A stretch of 64,000 nucleotides of DNA, from assembly GCA_045594425.1 (NCBI GenBank), contig JAZNYK010000014.1, forward strand, positions 37,259 through 101,258. The letters are read 5' to 3'. How positions within the stretch are numbered: the stretch's first letter is position 1; each line of letters starts with the position of its first letter. Below, piece by piece: positions 44,401-49,433 of the stretch. The position numbers and the translations under genes are program-made. This DNA is from RGIG1681 sp045594425. Lineage in GTDB: Bacteria > Bacillota > Clostridia > Christensenellales > UBA1242. The notes under the pieces are model-generated. The model searched no databases. It saw only the letters and a list, made by a program, of their open reading frames with translations, and had not been told where the DNA came from.

Positions 44401-45951
44401 AAATGGAAGAACTTTTTCACCTGCGTAAGTAACACCTTCACTCACACCAGTAGATGAGTTAATTCTATCAGTTACCCATCTTGAACCCATGGCGGTATAG
44501 TCTGTCATATTCCACTTAACCATGCTTGATGTTGCATCAATCATGTAAAGTTTAACACCATATTCATTCATGAAGTCGATAACATCAGCCATAACTCTGT
44601 ATTCTGATTGTTTTTGAACAACACCAAACTGTCCACCATCAAAATAAGAAGAAATTTCACCAGAGTTGAAAAGCACTTTTGCTGAAGACAAACCATTGAT
44701 TCCATAATCAGCCAAAACACTTGAACCAACAACATTGTAGTCTGCTGTCACACTGAAGTCTTGTCTGTTTTTGTAAACTGAACTATAACCCCAAGTATTA
44801 TAACATGCTTGAATGAGCGATGTATCATCACCATAATCAGTAAGGTCAATTGAACGAATAAACGCTTGATTACCAGTTGATTCAAAACGATTTTTCAAGT
44901 TTGCATAAATATTTCTGTATGTATTTCCATCGGCAGCCATTGCTTTATTTCCTGCAGCACTGCCATTTTTTGTCATAACGTTAACTTCAAGTTGGTTGCG
45001 CAAGTAATAATACATTGCGGTTTTATTTTTACTTGCACACTTAACCATGTAGTAAGTGTTTTTGCCATTAACAGGCATTGAAATACAATAACCGCTAAAT
45101 GAAGATTCATGTTTTGGGTTAACAAGTTCAAAAATTGTGTTAACCGTATACTTTGTGCATGAACTTGAATTGATTGTTTCCAGATATTGCTTGTGGTTTG
45201 AAATGTAAGTTGTGTATTTTCCACCACTTACAGAACCATCGGAATACGCAATTGTATTGCCTGACGTATCAACATAGAAGGATACTTCTTGCGTTACAGG
45301 ACTTCGACTTTCATCGTCTGCATAAACCCTGTATTTATTTGCGCTTTGCGAGGCTATTGAGAACAATGTGCTTCCGAATGTTTGCTTCATATCTATGCTC
45401 AAAGCATTTACCAGTGACGCCAAAATTGCGTTTGATGAAATAATGCCGATAACCAAAATCAATGGGAACACAAGAACAAGAGCAATTGCTTTCATTGAGT
45501 TTCTCAAAATCTTAACTTTTGAGTTTCCATCCCCACCTTCGAAGCCACCTGTTGCAAATGTCCATTCTTGTTTGATTATTGCAAAGATTGTGAAGACTAT
45601 CAAAAGAAGGAAGAACACACCTATCATTGCTCTAAACACGTTCTGCACGGTTTCGTTATACAAGAACGAGAACAAAAGGTCTGATTCTATTGCTCCTCTA
45701 AAAGTTTTGCTTCCTTCACGTAGCCAATAATCCAAACCAATTAATTTTTGAATGAAGTATTGCAAAAAGTCTACGATTGACAAGAACCACATACACACTG
45801 TGTAAAAGAGTGCGCAGATTGCTTGCCAGAGCGACATAAACAAAACACCAACAATCGAAAACAGGTTACCCCAGAATCCAACTGTGCTTGGTTCAATTGT
45901 TTGTGCTGCAACTATTGATGTGAAAAAAGTTTGTAATCCAACGAAAGACAT
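32425..45951 (-). CDS. Giant VirB6-like protein with 3.25-kilo-residue cytoplasmic tail
   Basis: About 4509 residues in one open frame. Membrane block at about 28-66, 107-126 and 153-178; ectodomain of roughly 940 residues; second block at about 1121-1165, 1185-1207 and 1234-1254; then a tail of about 3250 residues predicted inside the cell. Paralogue blocks: ANKYRVYADDESRSPV (about 203), YRVMADVIDFM (about 448), GTVYIM (about 546) and VIVAKGTF. The tail has an acidic disordered start, EKGADVVG-type 11-residue repeats, a Gly/Ala-rich hydrophobic part with basic clusters, and then long helical sequence with recurrent FADMSxEEQ-like and LGLDxxATD-like motifs, ending in a coiled coil and four lysines. 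I chose ATG 45951 (GGGGGA upstream); frames open to 46023 have no ribosome site. Function unknown; scaffold or tethered effector are both possible. Confidence 0.72.
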   Translation of the reverse strand: MSFVGLQTFFTSIVAAQTIEPSTVGFWGNLFSIVGVLFMSLWQAICALFYTVCMWFLSIVDFLQYFIQKLIGLDYWLREGSKTFRGAIESDLLFSFLYNETVQNVFRAMIGVFFLLLIVFTIFAIIKQEWTFATGGFEGGDGNSKVKILRNSMKAIALVLVFPLILVIGIISSNAILASLVNALSIDMKQTFGSTLFSIASQSANKYRVYADDESRSPVTQEVSFYVDTSGNTIAYSDGSVSGGKYTTYISNHKQYLETINSSSCTKYTVNTIFELVNPKHESSFSGYCISMPVNGKNTYYMVKCASKNKTAMYYYLRNQLEVNVMTKNGSAAGNKAMAADGNTYRNIYANLKNRFESTGNQAFIRSIDLTDYGDDTSLIQACYNTWGYSSVYKNRQDFSVTADYNVVGSSVLADYGINGLSSAKVLFNSGEISSYFDGGQFGVVQKQSEYRVMADVIDFMNEYGVKLYMIDATSSMVKWNMTDYTAMGSRWVTDRINSSTGVSEGVTYAGEKVLPFIVSYSDICIDIESGNVLYTPKFNRNSELDGTVYIMCWKYTEGTTAKYVPLLNGVRYTDPYSKDTYTFKSDYLAGSYNGVIVAKGTFETNSTNSNLGEPTYIRTTATTGNATIDEALANSDEMYYYKMENRGYMKPYFVDNGSSTEQYTNITGVELSSDFEGITVNNQNVGSEVVWKAVQSVKQADGTSKVIEKSFNPAMIQSITVRLRESRYTYANYAGLTFSSSDGETYYLFCTADKNSYFVISPDKVHGYIRIMGLESNGSVIESGVGGHLKTLKHSYKFEYYYNIDSVSGTESSTGVNITPNYFTYAKTENGKSLFQTVDMQYITIKNGSNIIYQEGMYVNASFNTTATNLITFDQNSKLVKFATPEPSSSDNTYQLAFYKFNLYNYYVGVTGSNTSLSYHSYDIGSKTVNPHSGDPGMTFEFRIGVNDFSWDKKSDSLGLYDGKMYVGTIYKAIDQEIANTDIDAIFSSLHNNTVSVLYDGKTYYNIITQNKFANTGEMATHYNNIRDSLIVGFYRDNAGGIVGSSNWLSTQGIESDINIALFGGWRWKMSMMPQKMTNADMAGYFTLEDGVGFDYFFERSSLDEDNNEGVGFDTFFMPSKVSYWLILIASALIIKILGTSLWGVIKRFYQITLYFVAMPAVASTIVFDDGERFKTTIQTPLITQVLSTYGVILGINMFFVLLAPVRSMSNIFTEADMQASGNLFLKYLPIGPKLLNNFVYILFMLVAFTMIDALPKAISQILSPGGKDNNIAESGKNTMEDVGKAMKGAGDMISGRSAMKAASKVAGVAGDLFRPAHALVGGVANKAKGFLKGGGGKGEDDGSGREEGEGEGENAADETVEATTAPSTPPPDTTAENAGGGAGGSVEEKDSDDSDAADATLEAQNAIDPMEDTSDINMSGEVSNAADETMEAPVDGNAREDDADAMDDDKDVPLSEKLKQVRDEHEDGEYEQEMTEQGAEFKASAEEFGDEANETITEGGKALNESITEGGKAAGDAMGQTGDELMQSGQEMIGDGVLGTIAGGAMVAAGAVTKGAGTVVEKGSDLAGTAVEKGADVVGDVVEKGADVVGAVGEKGMVAAGKVADKAIEIAPEIAEKVEKAGGQLKTAVVGDEKTGKRGLFGGGRRRARRGDPQGANAAAFGQLTPTENAIMNAHTAKKHPIRNFGKKHPKLKKAAKVAGLLGAAAVAGAFIPGTTLALMAGGGFLAYKAGKGIGRRVKKTVKGAKQFAKNVGRTFKRAGRAVVTGAMAGAAGLAVTTLSGGNVVAGALVAGAIVSKRRKAKKASNTSRTRFAKKAGGTSFTHAGDGAGYTAPESKPINGTKGVTVANEVVPHDASSGAPKTTGAKVAAVANGDVAPEEVEDAVAVAEYNRQAIDDRDVVDDTVGARANVVKNKVGSKVGRLIAARTLADYGEEDAGEDASMQDKMDIAINGTEVENADGTKGKKEGLLTNSMRLQAIRSTLTGKDVEDFDALSAEDQEKQLSAYKVASSIGLDGKIGFSVTKKGADGTFDENKATVVEQSVSDNIVSQMLSSDKVGDEAINVAIDEINAGSKVDAALAQNLSLGVDYNAQNAGTATSMLSKSVYDKASQDEDIVAEAMLRHIESDKDSDLYSRFQESFGITEATDLNNATDRARVIEQIKMHRKNHVDDNTSIIGSMKEGEYAAELTSVVQEKVQDGSFKVTAWDMASKESRAEFKQKTSANLKAVSDGHSILAGAKKEDQDRIIGNAAVSMMRENGHSATAVKIQNAAFAANITEEDLANISDDQISTMLGEGKTADNLTAKDKQFLGFVKASTNGNFGAVNPQNISKFKKQFTNVGARVDAFERLSDQTISTGVENAGQKNAIAQMATQDPTKAMDAIQTLSLQSNYIAQGNLANPVVAERVGKRYEQYARRNNMSNTDISKANANEIATFLNEDALSSNLVMREMKNDGVDFAAIVNEDYNVMYTRTKDEAATEQQLSLDAVKADSPESLYYAFVNSNVEGKATITGDLFAKYADIESENSAGYKGAMTAIKGKVDTAELATFMNTNGLSNKDIVSAYKKAELLGETEKDGFGVETLKKYTVQSDATDKAVLSAIATKATPEQFGTIAADLANTGLTEEQKGSLYAGVAKRGFDGLSKTKQDALLAQGYTKADLQGLSYYELTQRADGKSSKEIYETVRGKTEHAKNVDQVFEAQGALISTSRVKEAIDAEGGSKEAAAFVADAYAGKVSLLSKDEQDAERRGAALKLIGDDKQEAIKASADGLAAIQKAETHAAYKEYTTNSQYSIALSNVKNSAAYKKAQKAENFDEEAYVVAAMDKETDHGVHFRQGQKRIADVKAAARENAIIDIAVKDDEALAAQVVAHGQDAVELANKRRVAQVMGATSNSDKVTINDMYANAIANNNSLYNKANIAFRSVSGGKDLADVDVMTRNNFLANDFTATLSGRDADWFKEQKRSIDMDYLTKVGGPDIEAKIKRTDIGVIDAKTGQKSKVGVNYGSMGEYLDAVQAQGISIDQALKNDGLLSTVKGDNSVDNMSVEQLNKVIASGMSQEQFDAIYNEAKHDNFGEEVGVFSDVKKDIIGEQLNAGTGLTPAVNYAGMSAQEKQSFNYNKNLIQQSIRGDDNSAVLANAFRNTTLIDNDRHVDAIVAASGKSKVEILKNNSAFVENARMQVINSNTHDSLRNKIENQYRADTGLKVDFKDLKEGERNAIYAQYLANDTFMKKNAVMADKFNKSVDTKISDMSTTATAEDFKKGLSDQDINNYLKTNEPVKDQLVEHVAANMTLGLDDETRKLREGEAVLGDSALTNQVALDMLDTTVSNNGVNKKLLPEFVKTQAKVKQVKEDTSIRRRLGLKANASQDEIEDALNTANVGGSTASEIDKATADMGADSRVTEMVKKDAMLLTSLGLDKNASDYDISKAMFGEYNEKTRKFEGKHKNADVVKHSVALNLYKDDVIKSVKTNKKAVTDLGLDEKATDEQIFEAINTRTNASIARNAISHRLATKKNKTDLERAAVSLESGDGTLGHDYILKNETQLKSALAKDMFFTTDSSGKTVLRENAKYGQATKYGQGRGIADAFDSSISKLKGSSKAFNKGVYNGVTKDIDPNKAGADARADFFRSQTPDLVNQVGFGKSKKKQQQIKGVSEAFDAFVKDVNGTRSERREKGAQAIWYKVTKKLPEQSAAYTNWNRVLEKKITDIKTGGGQYATMSRAAREAEVAKFEAQKIDTKLPANFAQMSSEEQRAYKEKQSLLKHEALTTGNLSALYKTGSEVTAARRPGAIKRFADNAGYSLGMSGKNMSQAVKDQHKQDLTDIDGQIARFNATRAMRNKNVDFGANFNTFVNNYLDNRSANTVIKQSNKQFLQQFKGQTDANGKKLDENFKFADLTKEQQQAVVKIRENSMASHMNRLHQVASKKVAKDAGLDPTTYLEEKGIETETVRYKDGSKKYRHVQSKLHIPGLDRAITAKRVRDIKAYEEEYEKTGGEVSEKTKRRYQKSYYGKRSLESTIQNQNRAIELQKTFDKVNEFNRNFKGNSSEYEAAFKKEFGPLAEQLYSRYNSKLGNQFRANLGKSPVAVQQRAVTNELMNEMKKTSDRMKFGSKYIPATASNGYAYVGKTMTGAKTRMEIELDRTNAADINKAYKQFSTERSALSYDSLFAKLKPSLQESFKAGKKKGFADMSEDQKKEALAKHLERELAKANNRVHNNNFLRSDASDLQRLNGVYVQRSKVNNSGVSRTMLKALTTNESKIYQNVVNNYNSALRKYEEEQKHMGRLGSALKEITSGVQSSGSRAQAKKIREQIETSSVRLSVLKKEYEMAAARKNEFEHRLIETKVKPVAGGAPVGYNSGRVRNIFNEYRFPRKDGKEIEPDSEQGRRIMWAVAYFMRRQRGHMDRIKLDIESMVRRNIIAESSRLNSRMNALIKRQNDNFGSTIRDLLESKKLLESEIKKLEGSTKAGDVQLRTELQIHYSRLDNEYEKLVKELGDVDVAISSVSAIAKKKK
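40535..41480 (-). repeat. EKGADVVG repeats and glycine-zipper-like hydrophobic stretch
   Basis: Within the giant tail, 41400-41480 encodes two copies of ITEGGKA; 41160-41290 encodes about five copies of an 11-residue unit like VVEKGADVVGx; and 40535-40865 encodes two hydrophobic Gly/Ala-rich stretches (VAGLLGAAAVAGAFIPGTTL and GAMAGAAGLAVTTLSGG) separated and flanked by Lys/Arg clusters. The pattern is of amphipathic helices followed by a possible membrane-inserting hairpin. Confidence 0.75.
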
Positions 45952-46062
45952 AATTTCCCCCATTTTTAGCCGTTTAATGTTAGTGTCTGCAAATAAAAAA
46001 TTTTTACAAACATTTTGAAACATTTTCGCAAGGCTAATATTCGCTTATAATAATACACAAGT

Positions 46063-46092
46063 ATTATAACATATAGCGCCAAAATAAGACAA
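46063..46092 (-). promoter_or_regulatory. Promoter of the 13.5-kb giant gene
   Basis: Minus-strand TTGTCT (46092-46087), 18-base spacer, TATAAT (46068-46063). The leader to the chosen ATG at 45951 would be about 105 bases. A second TATAA-like site lies at about 46045-46050. Confidence 0.6.
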
Positions 46093-46177
46093 ATAAATGA
46101 GGGTTGAAAACCAAAAAAAATTGAAAATTTTACATAATTTTTCAGCAAATTTCAAACCCGATTTTTTAGCAAAAAAT

Positions 46178-46212
46178 AAAAAGATTATGATAACATTACC
46201 ATAATCTTTTTT
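46178..46212. terminator. Bidirectional terminator hairpin
   Basis: Stem AAAAAGATTATG / CATAATCTTTTTT with an 11-base loop. It stands upstream of the giant gene promoter and would stop read-through from the pilin genes. The rest of the 46.1-46.38 kb gap is A/T-only sequence with no gene that I can support. Confidence 0.75.
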
Positions 46213-46382
46213 AACCTTTGATTTAAACGCAATTTACAAATTTTTTGATGCTTATTTTGTAAAAATTGCTTGAATTTTATTTAATTTTTGCAAGAGAAAA
46301 ATTTTTTTAATTTTAAAATTTTTGGTTATTTTGAACAAAAATTTATGAATAAATTTAATAAAATTTTTCAATTTTTTGCAAT

Positions 46383-46413
46383 AAAAAAAACACACGTTTT
46401 GCGTGTGTTTTTT
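46383..46413. terminator. Terminator of the pilin-like genes
   Basis: Stem CACACG / CGTGTG, extended by A and T runs to about 11 pairs, loop TTTTG, with T-runs in both directions. It lies 11 bases past the stop codon of the second pilin-like gene. Confidence 0.9.
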
Positions 46414-46423
46414 ATTGTTCATA

Positions 46424-46762
46424 TTAGCCTGCAACACCAGAACCAGCGCTGTCAGAGATAGGATTGAACATTTTTTCTACGAAGTTCATGTTCAATACGA
46501 TTTGAACAACTGCAACGAAGATAATAGCGATAAGAACACCTACCAAAACGTTGATAAGAGAACCTTTTGCTTTTTTCTTTTCATCATCTTCTTCAGCCTT
46601 TGCATACTTAACACCAAGTTGGATACCATAGAACATACCGATAATCAACAAGATTGACATAAGTACTGGAAGGATAATGTTAACGATGTTTTTAAATGTT
46701 TTAAATGCTTCGTTAACAAGTGTTGCTTCATCACTAGCAATCAAACTGAAAATATTAATCAT
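46424..46762 (-). CDS. Pilin-like (VirB2-type) small membrane protein 2
   Basis: 112 residues: a short hydrophilic start, membrane segment IILPVLMSILLIIGMFYGIQ (about 29-48), a basic/acidic cytoplasmic loop GVKYAKAEEDDEKKKAKG, and a second segment INVLVGVLIAIIFVAVVQIV (about 70-90). This two-helix hairpin with a charged loop is the layout of VirB2/TrbC-type pilin subunits and of the pilin-like conjugal proteins of mycoplasma ICEs. It is clearly related to the 101-residue protein upstream: both have YGI-LGVKYAK-E and LIN-x2-G. AAAGGAG precedes the ATG. Pilin function is inferred from topology and from the nearby VirB4 and VirD4 genes; no cleavage site stands out. Confidence 0.75.
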   Translation of the reverse strand: MINIFSLIASDEATLVNEAFKTFKNIVNIILPVLMSILLIIGMFYGIQLGVKYAKAEEDDEKKKAKGSLINVLVGVLIAIIFVAVVQIVLNMNFVEKMFNPISDSAGSGVAG

Positions 46763-46947
46763 AATTTTTTCTCCTTTTTGAAATAAATTATTTAATCGAC
46801 TAATTAGAGAATATCATAACAAAATTGATTTAGCAAACGATTTTTGCCTAATTTACAATTTTTTTTATTTTTTTTCAAATTGTTACATATATAGTATTAT
46901 TCTATAACAATTATTTTATGCAAAACAATTTTTAATAAACAAAAAAC

Positions 46948-47253
46948 CTATCCATTAATCCAAGAGTTAAGTGGTTGTCTGATTGCCGCAAGAACCGCAA
47001 TCAAAATCCAAATAACAACGGCACCAATCCAGAAATTTATAAGAGTTTTTTGCATATTCGCCTTTTGTGCGGCATCTTCACACTTTGCATATTTAACACC
47101 TAAAAAGATGCCATAAAACAATGAAAGCATACCGACAACGGTGAGCGCAATAGGCCCAACCAAAGCAATTCCTTCATATAAAGGATTGGTAACATCTTCC
47201 CCTGTTCCTGCTAAAAATGAACATAGTTTCATAGTTTCTACAATTTCAACCAT
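46948..47253 (-). CDS. Pilin-like (VirB2-type) small membrane protein 1
   Basis: 101 residues with the same design as the next gene: segment IALVGPIALTVVGMLSLFYG (about 29-48), loop GVKYAKCEDAAQKANMQKTL, and segment FWIGAVVIWILIAVLAAI. It has a promoter of its own, TAGGAG before the ATG, and it diverges from the coupling-protein gene. Two cysteines (one near residue 11, one in the loop) distinguish it from its paralogue. Two different pilin-like subunits in tandem could form a mixed filament or be a pilin plus an adaptor; the sequence does not decide. About 185 bases of AT-rich DNA separate the two genes, with no convincing promoter for the second. Confidence 0.75.
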   Translation of the reverse strand: MVEIVETMKLCSFLAGTGEDVTNPLYEGIALVGPIALTVVGMLSLFYGIFLGVKYAKCEDAAQKANMQKTLINFWIGAVVIWILIAVLAAIRQPLNSWING

Positions 47254-47281
47254 AAATAAAACTCCTATCTTACATGGCTAT

Positions 47282-47310
47282 ATAGTATCAAATCTAAAAA
47301 ATTGTGGCAA
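47282..47310 (-). promoter_or_regulatory. Promoter of pilin-like genes
   Basis: Minus-strand TTGCCA (47310-47305), 17-base spacer, TACTAT (47287-47282), about 28 bases before the ATG at 47253. Confidence 0.7.
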
Positions 47311-47383
47311 GCATTTTAACCCTGAAAAAATAATTATTTTTTATTTTTGAAAAATATTTCACTTAATTTTCACCCTATTTTAT

Positions 47384-47413
47384 TTGCACTTGTTTTAATT
47401 AATGTGATATAAT
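47384..47413 (+). promoter_or_regulatory. Promoter of coupling protein-surface protein unit
   Basis: TTGCAC (47384-47389), 18-base spacer, TATAAT (47408-47413), then TAGGAG and the ATG at 47453. It stands back to back with the pilin promoter, so the two arms of the locus share a 200-base control region. Confidence 0.75.
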
Positions 47414-47452
47414 CCAAATTGATATATTATTAATTATTTATAGGAGCGATTT

Positions 47453-49411
47453 ATGTCTACTAGTAAAAAAGGATTTAATTGGTCAGGATTTTTTGTTGCC
47501 ATGTTATCATGCGCACTCATTTCATTTGCCTCAGGCGTGTTTATCAATTATTTCTTAATTGAAGGCGTTATTTCATTTGGCTCAACAAACACTCTTTCAA
47601 TGGCATTTTTGGTATTTATGATTTGTTTCTTGTGGTGGATTGTAAACTATTCAAACAAGCACAGTCAAGGCAAACTTAAAGGTAAAGATGCGATGGAAAA
47701 TCAACACTTTGCAACTTTAAAGGAACTTGACAAAAATTTCATTCATTGCAAGTTTACAGATTTAAAGAAAATGTCAATTCAAGGTGTTCCATTCCGTTTT
47801 GAACTTAAGCATGGAAACATCAACATTCACTTCACCCCGCCTTGCCACGTTTTAATTGTCGGTGCATCTGGTACTGGTAAAACTGCTTGTTGGGTTGAAC
47901 CATCAATGCAAATTTTGTCAGAACTTAAAAATAAACCTTCAGTGTTTATCACCGACCCAAAAGGCGAAATTTTCGCCCACCACTCACTCAAATTTAAAAA
48001 CGAAGGCTACACAGTTTTGCAACTTGACTTAACTCAACCATATGCCAGCAAGCGTTGGAATCCACTTGAAAATATTTATCTTCAATGGCAAAAAAGAGCC
48101 CATATGGAAGAAAATATTTTAAAACACACCAACGACCCTATTAAAAACTATCCAAATCTTTTAAAAGCCGGCGACATCAAGAGCAACGAGTGGTATGAAT
48201 TTGAAGGCAAAGCCTTTTCAACCCTTCGTGAAACACTTGTTGAAGTTGACGTTGAAAAACAAAAAATTAAAGATGACTGTATGGAAAGTTTAAACGATAT
48301 CGCAAGTGCGATTGTTCCATCAGACCCAGACCCAAAAAACAAACAATGGACCGATGGTGCTAGAGACTATTTCCTCGCCTGCCTTATTGCGATGCTTGAA
48401 GATAGTGAAAATGAAGCACTTGGCATGACCAAAGAAAAGTATTGTTTCTTTAACGCATTTAAAATTGCTATGAACAAAGATGACGATTATGAAGTTGTTA
48501 AAGATTATTTCTCTGGACGTGACCCACTTTCAAAATCAAAAGAACTTTCAACAAACATTACTCAAACAAAAGCAACTGTTACTCGTGATGGTTATATGTC
48601 ATCACTCACAACAAACCTTTCAATTTTCTCAGATAATGGTATTTGTTACTTAACATCTGCAAACGACATCAAATTTACTGAATTTGATGACAGACCAACA
48701 GCTTTCTTTATCAAAATTCCTGATGAAAGAGCAACCAGATACAAACTTGCTTCTGTATGCATTTCACAAGCATATAAAGAATTCGTTCAAAAGGCCCGTG
48801 CAAACGAAACCGTTAACGAAGATAAAATGGCTCACCTTAAACGCCCACTTTTCTATATTCTTGATGAATTTGCCAATATGCCAAAAATTGAAGGCTTGAA
48901 CAGAATTATCACCGTTGCGAGGTCTAGATGGATTTACCTTACAATGGCGATTCAATCTTATGCCCAACTTGACGATGTTTACGGCAAAGAAGTTGCTGAA
49001 ATCGTTCGTGGTCAGTGTCGTTCAACACTTTTCTATGGAACCCCTGACCTTAAAACTCGTGAAGAATTTTCAAAGGAACTTGGAAACCACACAATCGAAG
49101 TTGACAGCCGAACCAAAAATGAAGGTAACGGAAAAGAAAAAGGTTCATCATCAACTTCAACATCACTTCAACAAGTTCCACTTATTCACCCATCAGAACT
49201 CGACAAGATTCCTCTTGGACAAAACATCACAAACAACTTCCAACAATATCCTTGCAAATCTGTCGTTACTCCATACTTTAAGTGTTTGGATATCTACAAA
49301 ATTGGAAGCGTTCCTGCAGAATTTATCCCAGGAAGAACTTTCAAAGAAAGCGATGTTTTCTATGATATTAGAAGAAGAAATAGCATTGTGTTAAGCAATG
49401 ATGATTTTTAA
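47453..49411 (+). CDS. VirD4/TraG-type coupling ATPase
   Basis: 652 residues. Two N-terminal membrane segments (FFVAMLSCALISFASGVFIN and LSMAFLVFMICFLWWIVNYS) anchor a cytoplasmic P-loop ATPase with Walker A VGASGTGKTACW (about 136-147), the following TDPKGEIFAHH, Walker B FYILDEFANMP near 467, and the TMAIQSYAQLDDVYG stretch typical of VirD4/TraG coupling proteins. These proteins select and deliver substrates to the type IV channel. Its presence argues for active export, not just pilus assembly. No relaxase gene lies beside it, which is unusual for a conjugative system. It shares a transcript with the 709-residue surface protein 22 bases downstream. Confidence 0.93.
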   Translation: MSTSKKGFNWSGFFVAMLSCALISFASGVFINYFLIEGVISFGSTNTLSMAFLVFMICFLWWIVNYSNKHSQGKLKGKDAMENQHFATLKELDKNFIHCKFTDLKKMSIQGVPFRFELKHGNINIHFTPPCHVLIVGASGTGKTACWVEPSMQILSELKNKPSVFITDPKGEIFAHHSLKFKNEGYTVLQLDLTQPYASKRWNPLENIYLQWQKRAHMEENILKHTNDPIKNYPNLLKAGDIKSNEWYEFEGKAFSTLRETLVEVDVEKQKIKDDCMESLNDIASAIVPSDPDPKNKQWTDGARDYFLACLIAMLEDSENEALGMTKEKYCFFNAFKIAMNKDDDYEVVKDYFSGRDPLSKSKELSTNITQTKATVTRDGYMSSLTTNLSIFSDNGICYLTSANDIKFTEFDDRPTAFFIKIPDERATRYKLASVCISQAYKEFVQKARANETVNEDKMAHLKRPLFYILDEFANMPKIEGLNRIITVARSRWIYLTMAIQSYAQLDDVYGKEVAEIVRGQCRSTLFYGTPDLKTREEFSKELGNHTIEVDSRTKNEGNGKEKGSSSTSTSLQQVPLIHPSELDKIPLGQNITNNFQQYPCKSVVTPYFKCLDIYKIGSVPAEFIPGRTFKESDVFYDIRRRNSIVLSNDDF

Positions 49412-49433
49412 TAATTAATTCAAGGAAGAAGTT

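Noticed and set aside
17885..45951. The giant genes as assembly artefacts or chance fusions of several genes
   Set aside because: Each is one open frame with matching membrane blocks at paralogous positions and no internal ribosome site plus start that would divide it; very long uninterrupted frames on the coding strand argue against accident.
45951..46023. The longer N-terminus (start at 46023) for the largest giant gene
   Set aside because: No ribosome site precedes 46023; GGGGGA precedes 45951, and that start gives an N-terminus of the same layout as the two paralogues.
46252..46437. A 61-codon minus-strand frame in the gap before the giant gene
   Set aside because: It is Lys/Asn/Phe/Ile-only translation of AT-rich DNA, crosses a terminator hairpin and has no ribosome site.
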